From the NCBI RefSeq assembly GCF_900197875.1, contig NZ_FZMO01000002.1, positions 1-64,000 of the forward strand: DNA of 64,000 bases. Direction: 5' to 3'. The first letter of the stretch is position 1. The number at the start of each line of letters is the position of its first letter. This document shows, piece by piece, positions 38,158-50,494 of the stretch. The translations under genes and the position numbers were made by a program. The DNA comes from Frankia canadensis. Its GTDB lineage: Bacteria; Actinomycetota; Actinomycetes; Frankiales; Frankiaceae. Under the pieces are notes generated by a model. The model had not been told where the DNA came from and made no database searches. It worked only from the letters and a program-made list of their open reading frames with translations.

Positions 38158-38465
38158 CGCGCCGGGGCCCACGCGATGGCACCGAGGCGCCCCCCCACCG
38201 TCGGGATCCGACCGTTCGCCACGGGCGCGGACGCCGTGCTCACCCACCCGAACCGCAGGTCGGCGCGGAATGACGGTGATCGCAACAATTACGTGACCTT
38301 TCTGTCATATTCCACTGAAAATCTGTCGCGGGTGCGCAACCTGCCCTGTCACTTCGCGCGACCCGCGTCGTCCACCTGGCCCCAGCGGGTCGCTCGAGTG
38401 CCCGCCGCGGCGGCTCGGCACGCCGGCGGGCCGCCCGGCCGGCCCCGGGCCCTGTAGGGCCGCCG
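38158..38465. other. Divergent promoter region of thiL and the acetamidase gene
   Basis: Roughly 300 bp, with an AT-rich patch at 38280-38330 (ACAATTACGTGACC, ATATTCCACTGAAAA) that is the likeliest site for the two promoters. No RNA gene is seen. Confidence 0.45.
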
Positions 38466-39815
38466 GTGGCGCTGCAACCTGGCCGCGGCAAGATCGAGGG
38501 TAGGCACTACCTGCCCTCCACCCCGGAGACCGTCACCTGGGGTGAACTACCGAACGCGCTGACCAGACCGGTTCTCAGTGTCGACTCGGGTGCCACGGTG
38601 ACGTTCGACACCGTGAGCCAGGAGGGCGTTCTCGGCGACCAGGGACGCGACCCGGACGCCTTCTTCGCGGACCTCGGCGTGGCTGCCCCGGAGGTGCTGG
38701 CGGACGCGCGGGCGATCGCGTCGTCCAGCCTGCCCCACCGGTTCGGGGTGGACGCTCCGCACATCGTGACCGGCCCGGTGCTCGTGCGCGGCGCCCAGCC
38801 GGGCGACGTGCTGCGGGTCGACGTCGTCTCGCTGCATCCGCGGGCCCGGTACGGCATCGTGTCGACCCGGCACGGCGCGGGCCTGCTCGCCGGCGAGGTC
38901 CCCGAGGGCGGCCCGCCGGAGCCGGGCGCTGGTGAGCGGCACTGGCAGCGCTTCGGCACCCTCACCACCTTCTGTGCCGTCGAGCGCCGACGCGGCCGCC
39001 TGTTCGGGGCGCTGGCCGGAGTCGGCGGCACCCGCACCCGCTTTCCGCTGGCCCCGTTCCTGGGCGTCATGGCGGTCGCGGTGGACAGTACCACCGAGGT
39101 GATCGCGTCGACCTCGGTCGGACCGCACGGTGGTGCCCTGGACTGCGGGGAGCTTGGCACCGGCGCCCGCCTGTACCTGCCGGTCCAGGTCGCGGGCGCG
39201 CTGTTCGCCGTCGGCGACCCGCACTACGCCCTCGGCGAGGGAAAGATCGGCGCCACGGCGCTGGAGGGCCCGCTGCGGGCGACCCTGCGGCTGAGCGCCC
39301 TGCGCGACGCGGGCGCGACGGCCGTGCTGGGCGCGCTGCGCGAGCCGTTCATCGAGACCGACGCGAGCTGGGTGACGGTGGGCGTCGACATGGAGCTCGC
39401 CGAGGCGATCCGCCGCGCCACCCGCTCGGCCGTGCTGTTCCTGCACAGCAGGCTCGGCCTGGACCGCGCGGACGCGGTGGCCTACCTCGCGGCCGCGGCC
39501 CATCTGCGCGTCGGCCACCTCGGCCCGGGGCCGCAGACCGCGTTCTGCCTGATCCGCCGGGCCGACTTCCCCGACCCGCTGGCGACGAAGACCCGGCTGG
39601 CCCGCCCCGCGTTCGCCCGCATCGGCGGCGGCGGCGACGCCGGTGATCCCGGCCCTGACGCCGATCCCACCCACGGCGGGGACCCGGAACTCGGCGAGCC
39701 CGCGGCCGGCGGCGCCGACGAGTCCGGCTGGCCGAGCCCGCGCCAGCCGCTGGGCGAGGCCACCCGTGCGCGGCCCGAACCGGACGAGGTCGCCGGCGGT
39801 GCCCAGCCCGGCTGA
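38466..39815 (+). CDS. Acetamidase/formamidase family protein
   Basis: A 449-residue FmdA/AmdA-fold protein. Marks of the family are VTFDTVSQEGVLGDQGRDPD, HIVTGPVLVRGAQPGDVLRV, the region FLGVMAVAV, STSVGPHGGALDCGELGTGA, LYLPVQVAGALFAVGDPHYA and LGEGKIGATALEG. It would cleave short amides to ammonia and an acid. The C-terminal 60 residues are a Gly/Pro/Asp-rich tail. GTG start without a clear ribosome site; a start within the first ten codons is equally possible. Confidence 0.9.
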   Translation: MALQPGRGKIEGRHYLPSTPETVTWGELPNALTRPVLSVDSGATVTFDTVSQEGVLGDQGRDPDAFFADLGVAAPEVLADARAIASSSLPHRFGVDAPHIVTGPVLVRGAQPGDVLRVDVVSLHPRARYGIVSTRHGAGLLAGEVPEGGPPEPGAGERHWQRFGTLTTFCAVERRRGRLFGALAGVGGTRTRFPLAPFLGVMAVAVDSTTEVIASTSVGPHGGALDCGELGTGARLYLPVQVAGALFAVGDPHYALGEGKIGATALEGPLRATLRLSALRDAGATAVLGALREPFIETDASWVTVGVDMELAEAIRRATRSAVLFLHSRLGLDRADAVAYLAAAAHLRVGHLGPGPQTAFCLIRRADFPDPLATKTRLARPAFARIGGGGDAGDPGPDADPTHGGDPELGEPAAGGADESGWPSPRQPLGEATRARPEPDEVAGGAQPG

Positions 39816-39955
39816 GCTACCGCACTGATCAGGACGTGACGGCCCGGCGCTCGGCCGCGGGCGGGTCCGACGGTCCCGCGGGACCGCGGCATCCCGCCGC
39901 CATCGATCAGCCGCGCTCGGTGCCGGACCCCAACGTCCATCCAGGCGCGGGGGCG

Positions 39956-42900
39956 TCATCGAGGCCCTCCAGTTCGGACAGGGCGATCGGCCGCCAGCGG
40001 GCGAGCGCCTCGTCGACGCCGGCACGCACCCGCCCCCACCAGGGGCACCCCGGCCGCGCCGGGCGTCACGGCGGGGGCCAGCGGGGCGATCCCGACGGCG
40101 GCGAGGCGCGGCCACAGCGTGGCGAGCGCCGCGTCGGGGTCGCGCTCGAAGTCGGACTGGCGGACCCGCCAGAACCGCCAGCCAGCGCGGCGCAGTTCCC
40201 GCTCCCGGTCGAAGTCACGGGCGATCCGCTCGGGCCCGGTGCCGGCGTCGCCGTCGCAGCCGACCGCGAACCGGGCCCGCCCGCCGTAGACGACCAGGTC
40301 GATCTCCTGACCGTTGACCTCCAGTCGCGGAGCGACGAGGTAGCCACGCTCGGCGATGCGACGGAACACCCGCTGCTCGAACAGCGAGCCGAACGCGGGA
40401 TGCGGACGGTCGAGCGGGACCTCGGCGGGCGACGGCGCCCGCGCTCCGGCCGGCGGGACCGCCGAGCGCGCCGAGGACAGCACGTACCCCAGATAGCTGT
40501 GCCGCAGGTCCTGGTGGTCGAGGTCGGTGAGGCCCACCGAGTGGAACAGCCACACCTGGTCGCGGGCGCGGGACGCGGCGACGTTGAACCGCCGCTGGTA
40601 CTCCAGCCGGGTGAGCGGGACCGGTCGGTCGGCTGGCGCCACGACCAGGGAGACGAACACGACGTCGCGTTCGTCGCCCTGGAAGTCGGCCGGGGTGCCG
40701 ACCCGCAGCCGGCGGCGCAGATGCTCGGCGGCGGACATCCGCTCGGTGAGCAGGTCGCGGATCAGCGTGGCCTGCGCGGTGCCCTGGGCGACCACCACGC
40801 CGAAGGTGAGACCGCCGTAGCGGGCGTCCTCCGCGCAGGCCAGCACCTGCGCGACCAGCGCGTCGGCCTCGGCCGGGTTGCGCGGGCCGGCGGGGGTGGC
40901 CACGGTGGCGCCGTGCGGCACGAACCGGGCGGCCAGCGGTGGGAGCCGGTCCGCGCCGAACTGGCGCAGCGGCACCAGCGGCGCGTCCCGGTAGAACATC
41001 GCCGACGACCACTCGATGATCTCCGGCATGCAGCGGAAGTGCTCGCGCAGCCGGACCACCTCGCCGAAGCGGGTGCGCAGCAGGCCGAACAGGCTCGACC
41101 GCGGGGTGAACCCGACCCGCAGCCAGGAGGGCACGTCGGGCAGCAGGGCGTCGAGCCGGTCGAGGACGGCGCCGGAGTCCTGGGCGGGATCGTCCGGCGG
41201 GGTGCACTGCCGGTCGTCGCCGACGACGATCACCCGGGGTGCGAGCCAGAGCAGGAACAGGCTGTCGAGCCCGGCCTGGCTGCCCTCGTCGACGATGACG
41301 ACGTCGAAGCTGTCCCGCACCGGCGGGATCGTCGAGAGCACCTCGCCGATCGGCATCACCCAGGCCGGGACGGCCGACTGGGCCACCTCCATCGCCTCCC
41401 GGGCGGCCTGCCGGTAGCGCTCGGTGTGCCGTCCGCCCAGGGTGCCGCCCGCGGCGACGGCGTCCGCGTAGGCCCGCAGTGCCGCCGACTGCTCCGCGCC
41501 CATCCGGGCCAGGCAGTGTCGCCAGGCCCGGGCGCCGGCGAGTTCGGCGGTGGTGGCGGCGACGACGTCCTCGGCCGCGTCCAGCTCCGCGTCCAGGTCG
41601 GTGGGGGACGGCTGGTCCGCGTCGGCGACCCGGGCGAGCCAGCTCGCGGCGCGCGCCCAGGACCAGGCGGCCGTGAACGCGCCCAGCCGTCCCGGCCAGG
41701 GATCCTCGTCGGCCTCGGCACCTGGCGGCGTGTCGCCGCCGGTGCGCGGCTCGGTGGCGGTCATCGCGGTGGCGGTCGTCGCGGTGGTGAGCAGGTCGGC
41801 GAGGGCCGGATGGGCGGCGCGGACCTGGGCAAGCAGTGCGTCGCGCCGGGCGGCGTCCCGTTGGCGGGTCAGCTGCGCGGACAGGGCGGCCTCGGCCTCG
41901 GCGTAGGCGTCGCGGTCGCGGGCGGTGGTGGCCGCGGCGACGTCGGCGAGGCGGGAGGGCGCGTGCGACGCGGCGGCCAGGCGGTCGTGCTCGGCCGCGA
42001 CGTCGGTCAGTGCCTGGTCCGCGGCGGCGGCGGCCGTCACCGGCGCGAGCGCGGCGATCGTCGCGGCCAGGCCGCGGATCTGCCGCGCGGAGGCGACGGC
42101 GGGCGGGTGGCCGGGCGCGAGCTGGCCGGCGAGCGCTGTGACCTGGTCGCGCGCCGCCACGACCGCGTCGATCGCCTCGATCACCTGCTGGCCCTCGACC
42201 AGGCGGGACAGGCGGAACTCGATCGGGTCGGCGGGGCGGGGCGGGCGGCCGATCAGCGTCCAGGCCCGTTCGGCGGCGTCGACGGCGAGTTGGGCGCGCA
42301 GCCGGGTCAACGCGAGCGCGAGCAGGTCGGGCGTGGTCGGAGCCAGGCCGTCGACGGTGACGTGGCGCAGCAGCGCGTCGGCCTCCCGCTGCACCCGGGA
42401 CCGCCAGCGGCGGCGCACCTCCCCGCCCTCGTCGAGGTGAGCCGCCAGGGCCTCACCGCGCGCGAGCAGCGTGGCGGGATCGAGGCCGGCGCCCGCGGCG
42501 GGATCCTGCGCGTCGCCGTCGCCGGTCGGGTCCGGCGCCGTGCCCTGCCGTGCCGTGGTGTCCCAGCCGGTGCCCGCGGCGACGGCGTTCGCGATGTCGG
42601 GTGCGGAGTAGCCATGCGGGGCCGTGTCGGCGTCGGGGTCGATCGCGGCGACGGCACCGAGGAGGGCGCTGTCGGCGGCCGCGCCGCCGACAGCGCCCGC
42701 GTCGGCACCCACGGCCGAGGCCGGGCCGGTGATGCCGGGCGCGAGGGCGGCCGCCGGGAGTTCGACGGCGTGCAGGCCGAGGTCGGTGACGTGCCGGATG
42801 GCCTCGGCGACGAGCGGGGCGGCGGCGCTCACCTTCGCCCAGGGGAGACGGTCGCGCCCGGCCAGGGCGTCGTCGAGGGCCGCGGGGATCCAGTCCCGTT

Positions 42901-45001
42901 CACTGAGCCGTTCGGCGTGCGCGTCCAGGCCGTCGAGGGCGCGGGCGAGAGCGGTCACCGCGACCCGCAGCGGTTCGACCGACGCGGCGGGAGCGGTGGC
43001 GAGCGCGTCGAGCAGCCCGCGGGCGGGCGGGTCGAGCGCGGCGCGGGCGATGTCCGCCGCGGCGCGGGCGGCCGCGTCGATGTCCAGCAGCGCCGCGAAG
43101 CGCGTCGCCGCCAGGACGGGCCACTGCCCGGCGGCGCCCGGCCGCCCGTCGTCCGGCAGGGAAACGCCCGCGTCCCCGTCCGCACCGACGGGGACCCGCC
43201 GGAGCAGCACGAGCAGCTCCGACGCCTGCTCGTCGGTGAGCGGCGCCGCCCCGACGGCGGATCCGGCGGGTCCGGCGGGTCCGGCGGGGCTCGCCGCGGC
43301 GGGTGTCGCGGGGACGGGCAGCGGCAGCCAGCCGTGGCGGGGACGGCCGGCCCGCACCCGGGCGGCGACCGCGGCGCGGGTGCCACCCCAGCCCGGGCCC
43401 ACCTCGGCGTCCGGATGGACCGCGAGCTCGGCGGCGCGCAGCGTCCGGGCCTGGTCGGCGAGCGCCTCCCGGGCGGCTAGCGCGGCCTCGCGCCGCCGCA
43501 GCGCCCGCTCGACGCGGCGTTCGAGGGCCTCGGGCTGGTAGGTGGCCCGCTCAGCGGCCAGCGCGTTCACGCTCGCCGCGAGCTCCGGCGACCCGACCTC
43601 CGCGCCCGGCGCCCCGGCCGGTCCCGCCGAACCCGACGCCGTCCCGGCGGCCGTCTCGGCGGCGGGTTCGGTCGGGTCCGCCGTGTCGGTCAGCGAGACG
43701 CACAGGCGTTGCAGGTCCGGGGGCAGCTTCGCCCGCAGCACCCGCAGGGCCTGCGCCTTCTGGCTGGTGACGAGGACGCGCTGGCCCTCGGCGAGCAGCG
43801 CGCAGATCAGGTTGGCGATCGTGTGCGTCTTCCCCGTGCCGGGCGGGCCCTCGACGACGACGCCGTTGTCGGCGCCGAGCCGTTCCAGCACCCGGGACTG
43901 CTCGGGGCTGGTCGGCAGCGGCAGCAGCGGGTCCGCGCCGAGCACGTCGCCGCTCGTCGCGCCCTCCGCCGCGAGCCACGCGAGCCGCCGCGGGGTGTCC
44001 AGGGTGGCCACCAGCTGGGCGAGGCCGAGGGGTGGCGGGCCGTCGCCGCGCAGTGCCTCGAGCATCCGCTCGTAGTACCCGAGCAGCGCCGCCTGGCCGC
44101 GGACCCGCAGCACGAGCGCCGGCGCGAGGCTCACCTGGGCGGGCATGTCGCCGTCCGGTGGCGGTGGCGGCGCGGCCTGCGGCGTGAAGCCGTCGCTGGG
44201 AATGTCCAGGGCAAGGGTGAGCCAGTCGCGTAGCAGGCGTGCGTCGAGCGGTCCGAGCGGGGCGGCGGGGCGGTTGTGCAGGCGTTCGTGCAGGGTGTTC
44301 GTCCGCTCGGGGCGGAAGCCCGGGACGGCGTCGAGCAGCGGCCCGTCGCCGAGCCGGGTCGACGCGCCCGCTGGGATCCGCACCCGGATGTCGGAGCTGA
44401 CCGGGTCGATCTCGCAGCCGACCCGGGTGGTCAGCAGGTGCTCGCGGATGAGCGGGCCGCCGGGCGGCCGCCAGGTGAGCAGGCCCGTGGCCAGCACCAG
44501 CTCCAGCGCGTCACCCTCCTGGGCGACCCGGGCGGCGAGGGCGTGCAGCGTGTTGTGCAGCGCCCGTCGCTCGGCGTCGGCGCGGGCCCGCCCAGCCCAG
44601 ATCCGCCAGCCCGGCAGCCAGTCCCGATAGGCGGCCTCGGCCCGCTCGTCGTCGGGACCGGTGCCACCCTGCCAGGTGGGTGGATCGCCGGGGTCGGCGT
44701 GCGCCGCGTCGGGCAGCCGGAGCCGGTCGGCGAGGATCGGTGGTGGCGGTGGTGGCGGGGGCAGCGCGGCGGCTGCCGGCGCCGTCAGCAGGACCTCGCC
44801 GGGCCCGGCGTGCTCGACGGGGTCGATGCCGGTGGGCAGGTCGGCCAGCCAGACGACGAGCGGATGCTCCTCGACGCGGCGGACCCGGGTGCCGCGGGCG
44901 ACGGCGAGTTCGTGCAGGAAGCGCACCAGCCGGTGGCAGCGGTCCGCCAGGGCGGCGCGCTCGTCGGCGGTCGGGGCGTGCGCCTCGCCGGGGCCGCTCA
45001 C
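39956..45001 (-). CDS. Large SF1 (Upf1-like) helicase with degenerate C-terminal Vsr/MTES_1575-type nuclease
   Basis: A 1681-residue protein. The helicase motifs are GPPGTGKTHTIANLICALLA (Walker A, about residue 385), VVIVDEGSQAGLDSLFLLWL (Walker B, about 1235), VIVVGDDRQCTPPDD (motif III), then FQGDERDVVFVSLVVAP and EYQRRFNVAASRARDQVWLF. Between motifs Ia and II lies a long Ala-rich helical insertion. The last 140 residues form a PD-(D/E)XK Vsr-like domain (IDLVVYGGRARFAVGCDGD, ERELRRAGWRFWRVRQSDF), but the expected catalytic Glu in the AVECDGD motif is Gly (G1581). The N-terminus is preceded by in-frame Arg-rich sequence; GTG 45001 is the best start. It is divergent from the EndoQ-UvrD gene. 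Confidence 0.88.
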   Translation of the reverse strand: MSGPGEAHAPTADERAALADRCHRLVRFLHELAVARGTRVRRVEEHPLVVWLADLPTGIDPVEHAGPGEVLLTAPAAAALPPPPPPPPILADRLRLPDAAHADPGDPPTWQGGTGPDDERAEAAYRDWLPGWRIWAGRARADAERRALHNTLHALAARVAQEGDALELVLATGLLTWRPPGGPLIREHLLTTRVGCEIDPVSSDIRVRIPAGASTRLGDGPLLDAVPGFRPERTNTLHERLHNRPAAPLGPLDARLLRDWLTLALDIPSDGFTPQAAPPPPPDGDMPAQVSLAPALVLRVRGQAALLGYYERMLEALRGDGPPPLGLAQLVATLDTPRRLAWLAAEGATSGDVLGADPLLPLPTSPEQSRVLERLGADNGVVVEGPPGTGKTHTIANLICALLAEGQRVLVTSQKAQALRVLRAKLPPDLQRLCVSLTDTADPTEPAAETAAGTASGSAGPAGAPGAEVGSPELAASVNALAAERATYQPEALERRVERALRRREAALAAREALADQARTLRAAELAVHPDAEVGPGWGGTRAAVAARVRAGRPRHGWLPLPVPATPAAASPAGPAGPAGSAVGAAPLTDEQASELLVLLRRVPVGADGDAGVSLPDDGRPGAAGQWPVLAATRFAALLDIDAAARAAADIARAALDPPARGLLDALATAPAASVEPLRVAVTALARALDGLDAHAERLSERDWIPAALDDALAGRDRLPWAKVSAAAPLVAEAIRHVTDLGLHAVELPAAALAPGITGPASAVGADAGAVGGAAADSALLGAVAAIDPDADTAPHGYSAPDIANAVAAGTGWDTTARQGTAPDPTGDGDAQDPAAGAGLDPATLLARGEALAAHLDEGGEVRRRWRSRVQREADALLRHVTVDGLAPTTPDLLALALTRLRAQLAVDAAERAWTLIGRPPRPADPIEFRLSRLVEGQQVIEAIDAVVAARDQVTALAGQLAPGHPPAVASARQIRGLAATIAALAPVTAAAAADQALTDVAAEHDRLAAASHAPSRLADVAAATTARDRDAYAEAEAALSAQLTRQRDAARRDALLAQVRAAHPALADLLTTATTATAMTATEPRTGGDTPPGAEADEDPWPGRLGAFTAAWSWARAASWLARVADADQPSPTDLDAELDAAEDVVAATTAELAGARAWRHCLARMGAEQSAALRAYADAVAAGGTLGGRHTERYRQAAREAMEVAQSAVPAWVMPIGEVLSTIPPVRDSFDVVIVDEGSQAGLDSLFLLWLAPRVIVVGDDRQCTPPDDPAQDSGAVLDRLDALLPDVPSWLRVGFTPRSSLFGLLRTRFGEVVRLREHFRCMPEIIEWSSAMFYRDAPLVPLRQFGADRLPPLAARFVPHGATVATPAGPRNPAEADALVAQVLACAEDARYGGLTFGVVVAQGTAQATLIRDLLTERMSAAEHLRRRLRVGTPADFQGDERDVVFVSLVVAPADRPVPLTRLEYQRRFNVAASRARDQVWLFHSVGLTDLDHQDLRHSYLGYVLSSARSAVPPAGARAPSPAEVPLDRPHPAFGSLFEQRVFRRIAERGYLVAPRLEVNGQEIDLVVYGGRARFAVGCDGDAGTGPERIARDFDRERELRRAGWRFWRVRQSDFERDPDAALATLWPRLAAVGIAPLAPAVTPGAAGVPLVGAGACRRRRGARPLAADRPVRTGGPR

Positions 45002-45130
45002 CGCGACGCCGCGCCGGCGGCCTGGCGCCGACCGGGGCCGTCCGGGGGCAGGGCCCGCGGTCCGTGGACTGCCAACCGATGCCCTCCTCGGAAGTCCGAC
45101 GTGGGCGCGCCCCGCGCGCCTGCCTGTCGC

Positions 45131-45154
45131 CGGGACACCACGCGTGGTGTCCCG
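45131..45154. promoter_or_regulatory. Perfect 24-bp palindrome, candidate operator
   Basis: CGGGACACCACG followed by its exact complement. The GGGACACCA half-site occurs again as two direct copies at 45331-45339 and 45341-45349 in the same gap. A palindrome plus spaced half-sites suggests binding of a dimeric regulator controlling one or both helicase genes. Confidence 0.5.
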
Positions 45155-45330
45155 ACACGGACCGCCAGCATCGCGACCCAGGGGGTGGGATGCCCGCGAC
45201 CACGGCGATGTCCCTACTCCTACGCATAATGCCGGCTGTGGGCCCCGCCCCGCCGCCCGGGGGTGCCGATGCAGGTGCGCCGCCGGGCGCCACCTGTCGC
45301 GGAGGTGGCCGCGGGCCGCACCCCCGTGCG

Positions 45331-45349
45331 GGGACACCAGGGGACACCA
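45331..45349 (+). promoter_or_regulatory. Two direct GGGACACCA half-sites
   Basis: Consecutive GGGACACCAG and GGGACACCAC, 10 bp apart (one helical turn), matching the half-site of the palindrome at 45131. They lie about 200 bp before the EndoQ-UvrD start. Confidence 0.45.
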
Positions 45350-45549
45350 CCGGACGGCCGCGGTGCCGGGTCGTCGTCGCGCTGCCGCCGGGTCGTCGTC
45401 TCGTCGTTCTTCGTCGCCTCGTCGTCGCCGTGGGATGAGCGAGCGGTGGACACGTGTGTGCCCGCTGTTGGCCTGGGGTGCGGGGTGCCGCCGGCCCGGC
45501 GTGCCGCCGCGAACGGCCGGCGGTGGATGCGACAACATACGCATCTGTG

Positions 45550-49113
<3,564 letters not shown>

Positions 49114-49157
49114 CCCGCGTCGGCCCGGGCGCCACGGTCCGGGCCGGTGAATCGGCG

Positions 49158-50039
49158 TCAGAGCTTGCGCAGCACCATGGCGAGGTTCCAGGTGACGATC
49201 TCCCGGGCGCCGGGCACCCGGAGGATCACCTTCGCCCAGTCGGGCAGGTAGCGGGGCATCGCGTCGAGGATCTCGACGTCGGCGCGGCGGCGGGCCCAGG
49301 ACAGGGTGTCGGCGACGGACACCGGGAACAGGGTCCGGCCGTAGATGTTCTTCGGCGCGTGGCCCCGGCGCCGCTCGAAGCGGGCCGCGGCGCGGTCGCC
49401 GCCGAGGTAGTGCCACGGCGCCGTCTCGTGGCCGCCCCAGGGCGAGAGCCAGTTCGTGTAGCTCAGGAAGATCAGCCCGCCGGGGCGGGTCACCCGGACC
49501 AGCTCGGAGCACATCCGCCACGGGTCCGGCACGTGCTCCAGCACGTTGGACGTGTAGCACAGGTCGATGCTGCCGGACAGGAACGGCAGGTCCAGCGCGC
49601 TGCCGCGGACCCGTCCCGGCACGTCGTCGATGCCGCCCGCCTCCATCTCCGACACGTCCGGCTCGACCCACACGTAGCGGGCGCCGGCGTCGAGGAACGC
49701 GGAGCGGAAATAGCCCGGGCCGCCGCCGACGTCGAGGACCAGCTGGTCGGTCAGGGAGGTGTAGCGCAGCAGCTGGCGGACGGAGTCCGCGGCGATCAGC
49801 GAGTAGAAGCCGGCCGGGTCGACAGGCTCCTTGCGGTGCGCGAGGAACAGCGTCTTCGACCGGTTCAGGCCCCAGCCGGAGTAGGGCAGGGTGCGCAACG
49901 GCGACGCCTGGTCCGGGGCCGCCGCCGAGGCCACCGGGGCCGCCGAGGCCGGGACGGCGGAGGACGCCGCGGTTCCCGTGGGCTCGGTTTCTCCCGTGGG
50001 CTCGGCGGATTTCGCCGTGGATGCCGCCGTGTCAGACAT
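49158..50039 (-). CDS. Class I SAM-dependent methyltransferase
   Basis: A 293-residue methyltransferase. An Ala/Ser/Thr-rich N-terminus (residues 1-45) precedes GWGLNRSKTLFLAHRKEPVD, then motif I VLDVGGGPGYFRSAFLDAGA, a VEPDVSEME acid, GSALDLPFLSGSIDLCYTSN followed by VLEHVPDP, and LVRVTRPGGLIFLSYTNWLS. The PWGGHE and HAPKN segments are typical of the actinobacterial small-molecule/lipid group. It is convergent with the EndoQ-UvrD gene. Substrate unknown. Confidence 0.86.
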   Translation of the reverse strand: MSDTAASTAKSAEPTGETEPTGTAASSAVPASAAPVASAAAPDQASPLRTLPYSGWGLNRSKTLFLAHRKEPVDPAGFYSLIAADSVRQLLRYTSLTDQLVLDVGGGPGYFRSAFLDAGARYVWVEPDVSEMEAGGIDDVPGRVRGSALDLPFLSGSIDLCYTSNVLEHVPDPWRMCSELVRVTRPGGLIFLSYTNWLSPWGGHETAPWHYLGGDRAAARFERRRGHAPKNIYGRTLFPVSVADTLSWARRRADVEILDAMPRYLPDWAKVILRVPGAREIVTWNLAMVLRKL

Positions 50040-50494
50040 GGCGGGGACGATAACACCCGCACGGTGGGCACCCCCCGGCCCCGCCCCGACCCCGGGCCGG
50101 GCGTGCGGCCGGGCACCCGGCCCGGGGATCGGCCGCGCCGTCGGAACCGCCGGCCGAGTCGTCGGACCCGTCGAACCGTGGGCCGTACTGATCATCCAGT
50201 TCGGGTCGTTCGGCCTGGTCGCCGGCAATTTCTGGAATTACCTGGACGCAAGGCTTATCGTCTCATTGCGAAAGATTTACCTTGGTCCGTTTGGTGCTTC
50301 CTCGTTCCCTGTCCCGGCGACGTATGTTCTCGACGATCCCAAGGATTGGTGATGGTTGTGGCGTGCCCGACCGCCCGGCTCATTCCGGCAGTGCTGCCAA
50401 GGGCCGGACTTCTTCGACCTCCTGTGGTAGGCGAGATCGCCCCACCCGGTCGGATGATCTTCGACTCGTGCCAACTGGCCAGCTAGGCGCCGGG
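50040..50494. other. Divergent intergenic region with an AT-richer core
   Basis: A 455-bp gap. The stretch 50220-50350 has clearly lower GC than the window and includes TTGCGAAAGATTTACC-like sequence, so it probably holds the promoter of the alpha-oxoamine synthase gene. No RNA gene recognised. Confidence 0.45.

Larger units (their letters stand above)
45002..45549. other. Divergent control region between the two large helicase genes
   Basis: A 548-bp gap with no credible ORF. It contains the 24-bp palindrome at 45131-45154 and two direct GGGACACCA half-sites at 45331-45349. A TACGCAT element recurs at 45221 and 45536, the latter just before the EndoQ-UvrD start, which may be weakly led or leaderless. 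Confidence 0.55.

Noticed and set aside
38158-38247. N-terminal extension of thiL to GTG 38247
   Set aside because: The added residues are low in complexity and absent from the family N-terminus, which starts at SPTLRDLGEFELI.
39836-43480. A 1214-residue open frame opposite the large helicase
   Set aside because: Same artefact: low-complexity translation and overlap with the well-supported helicase gene.
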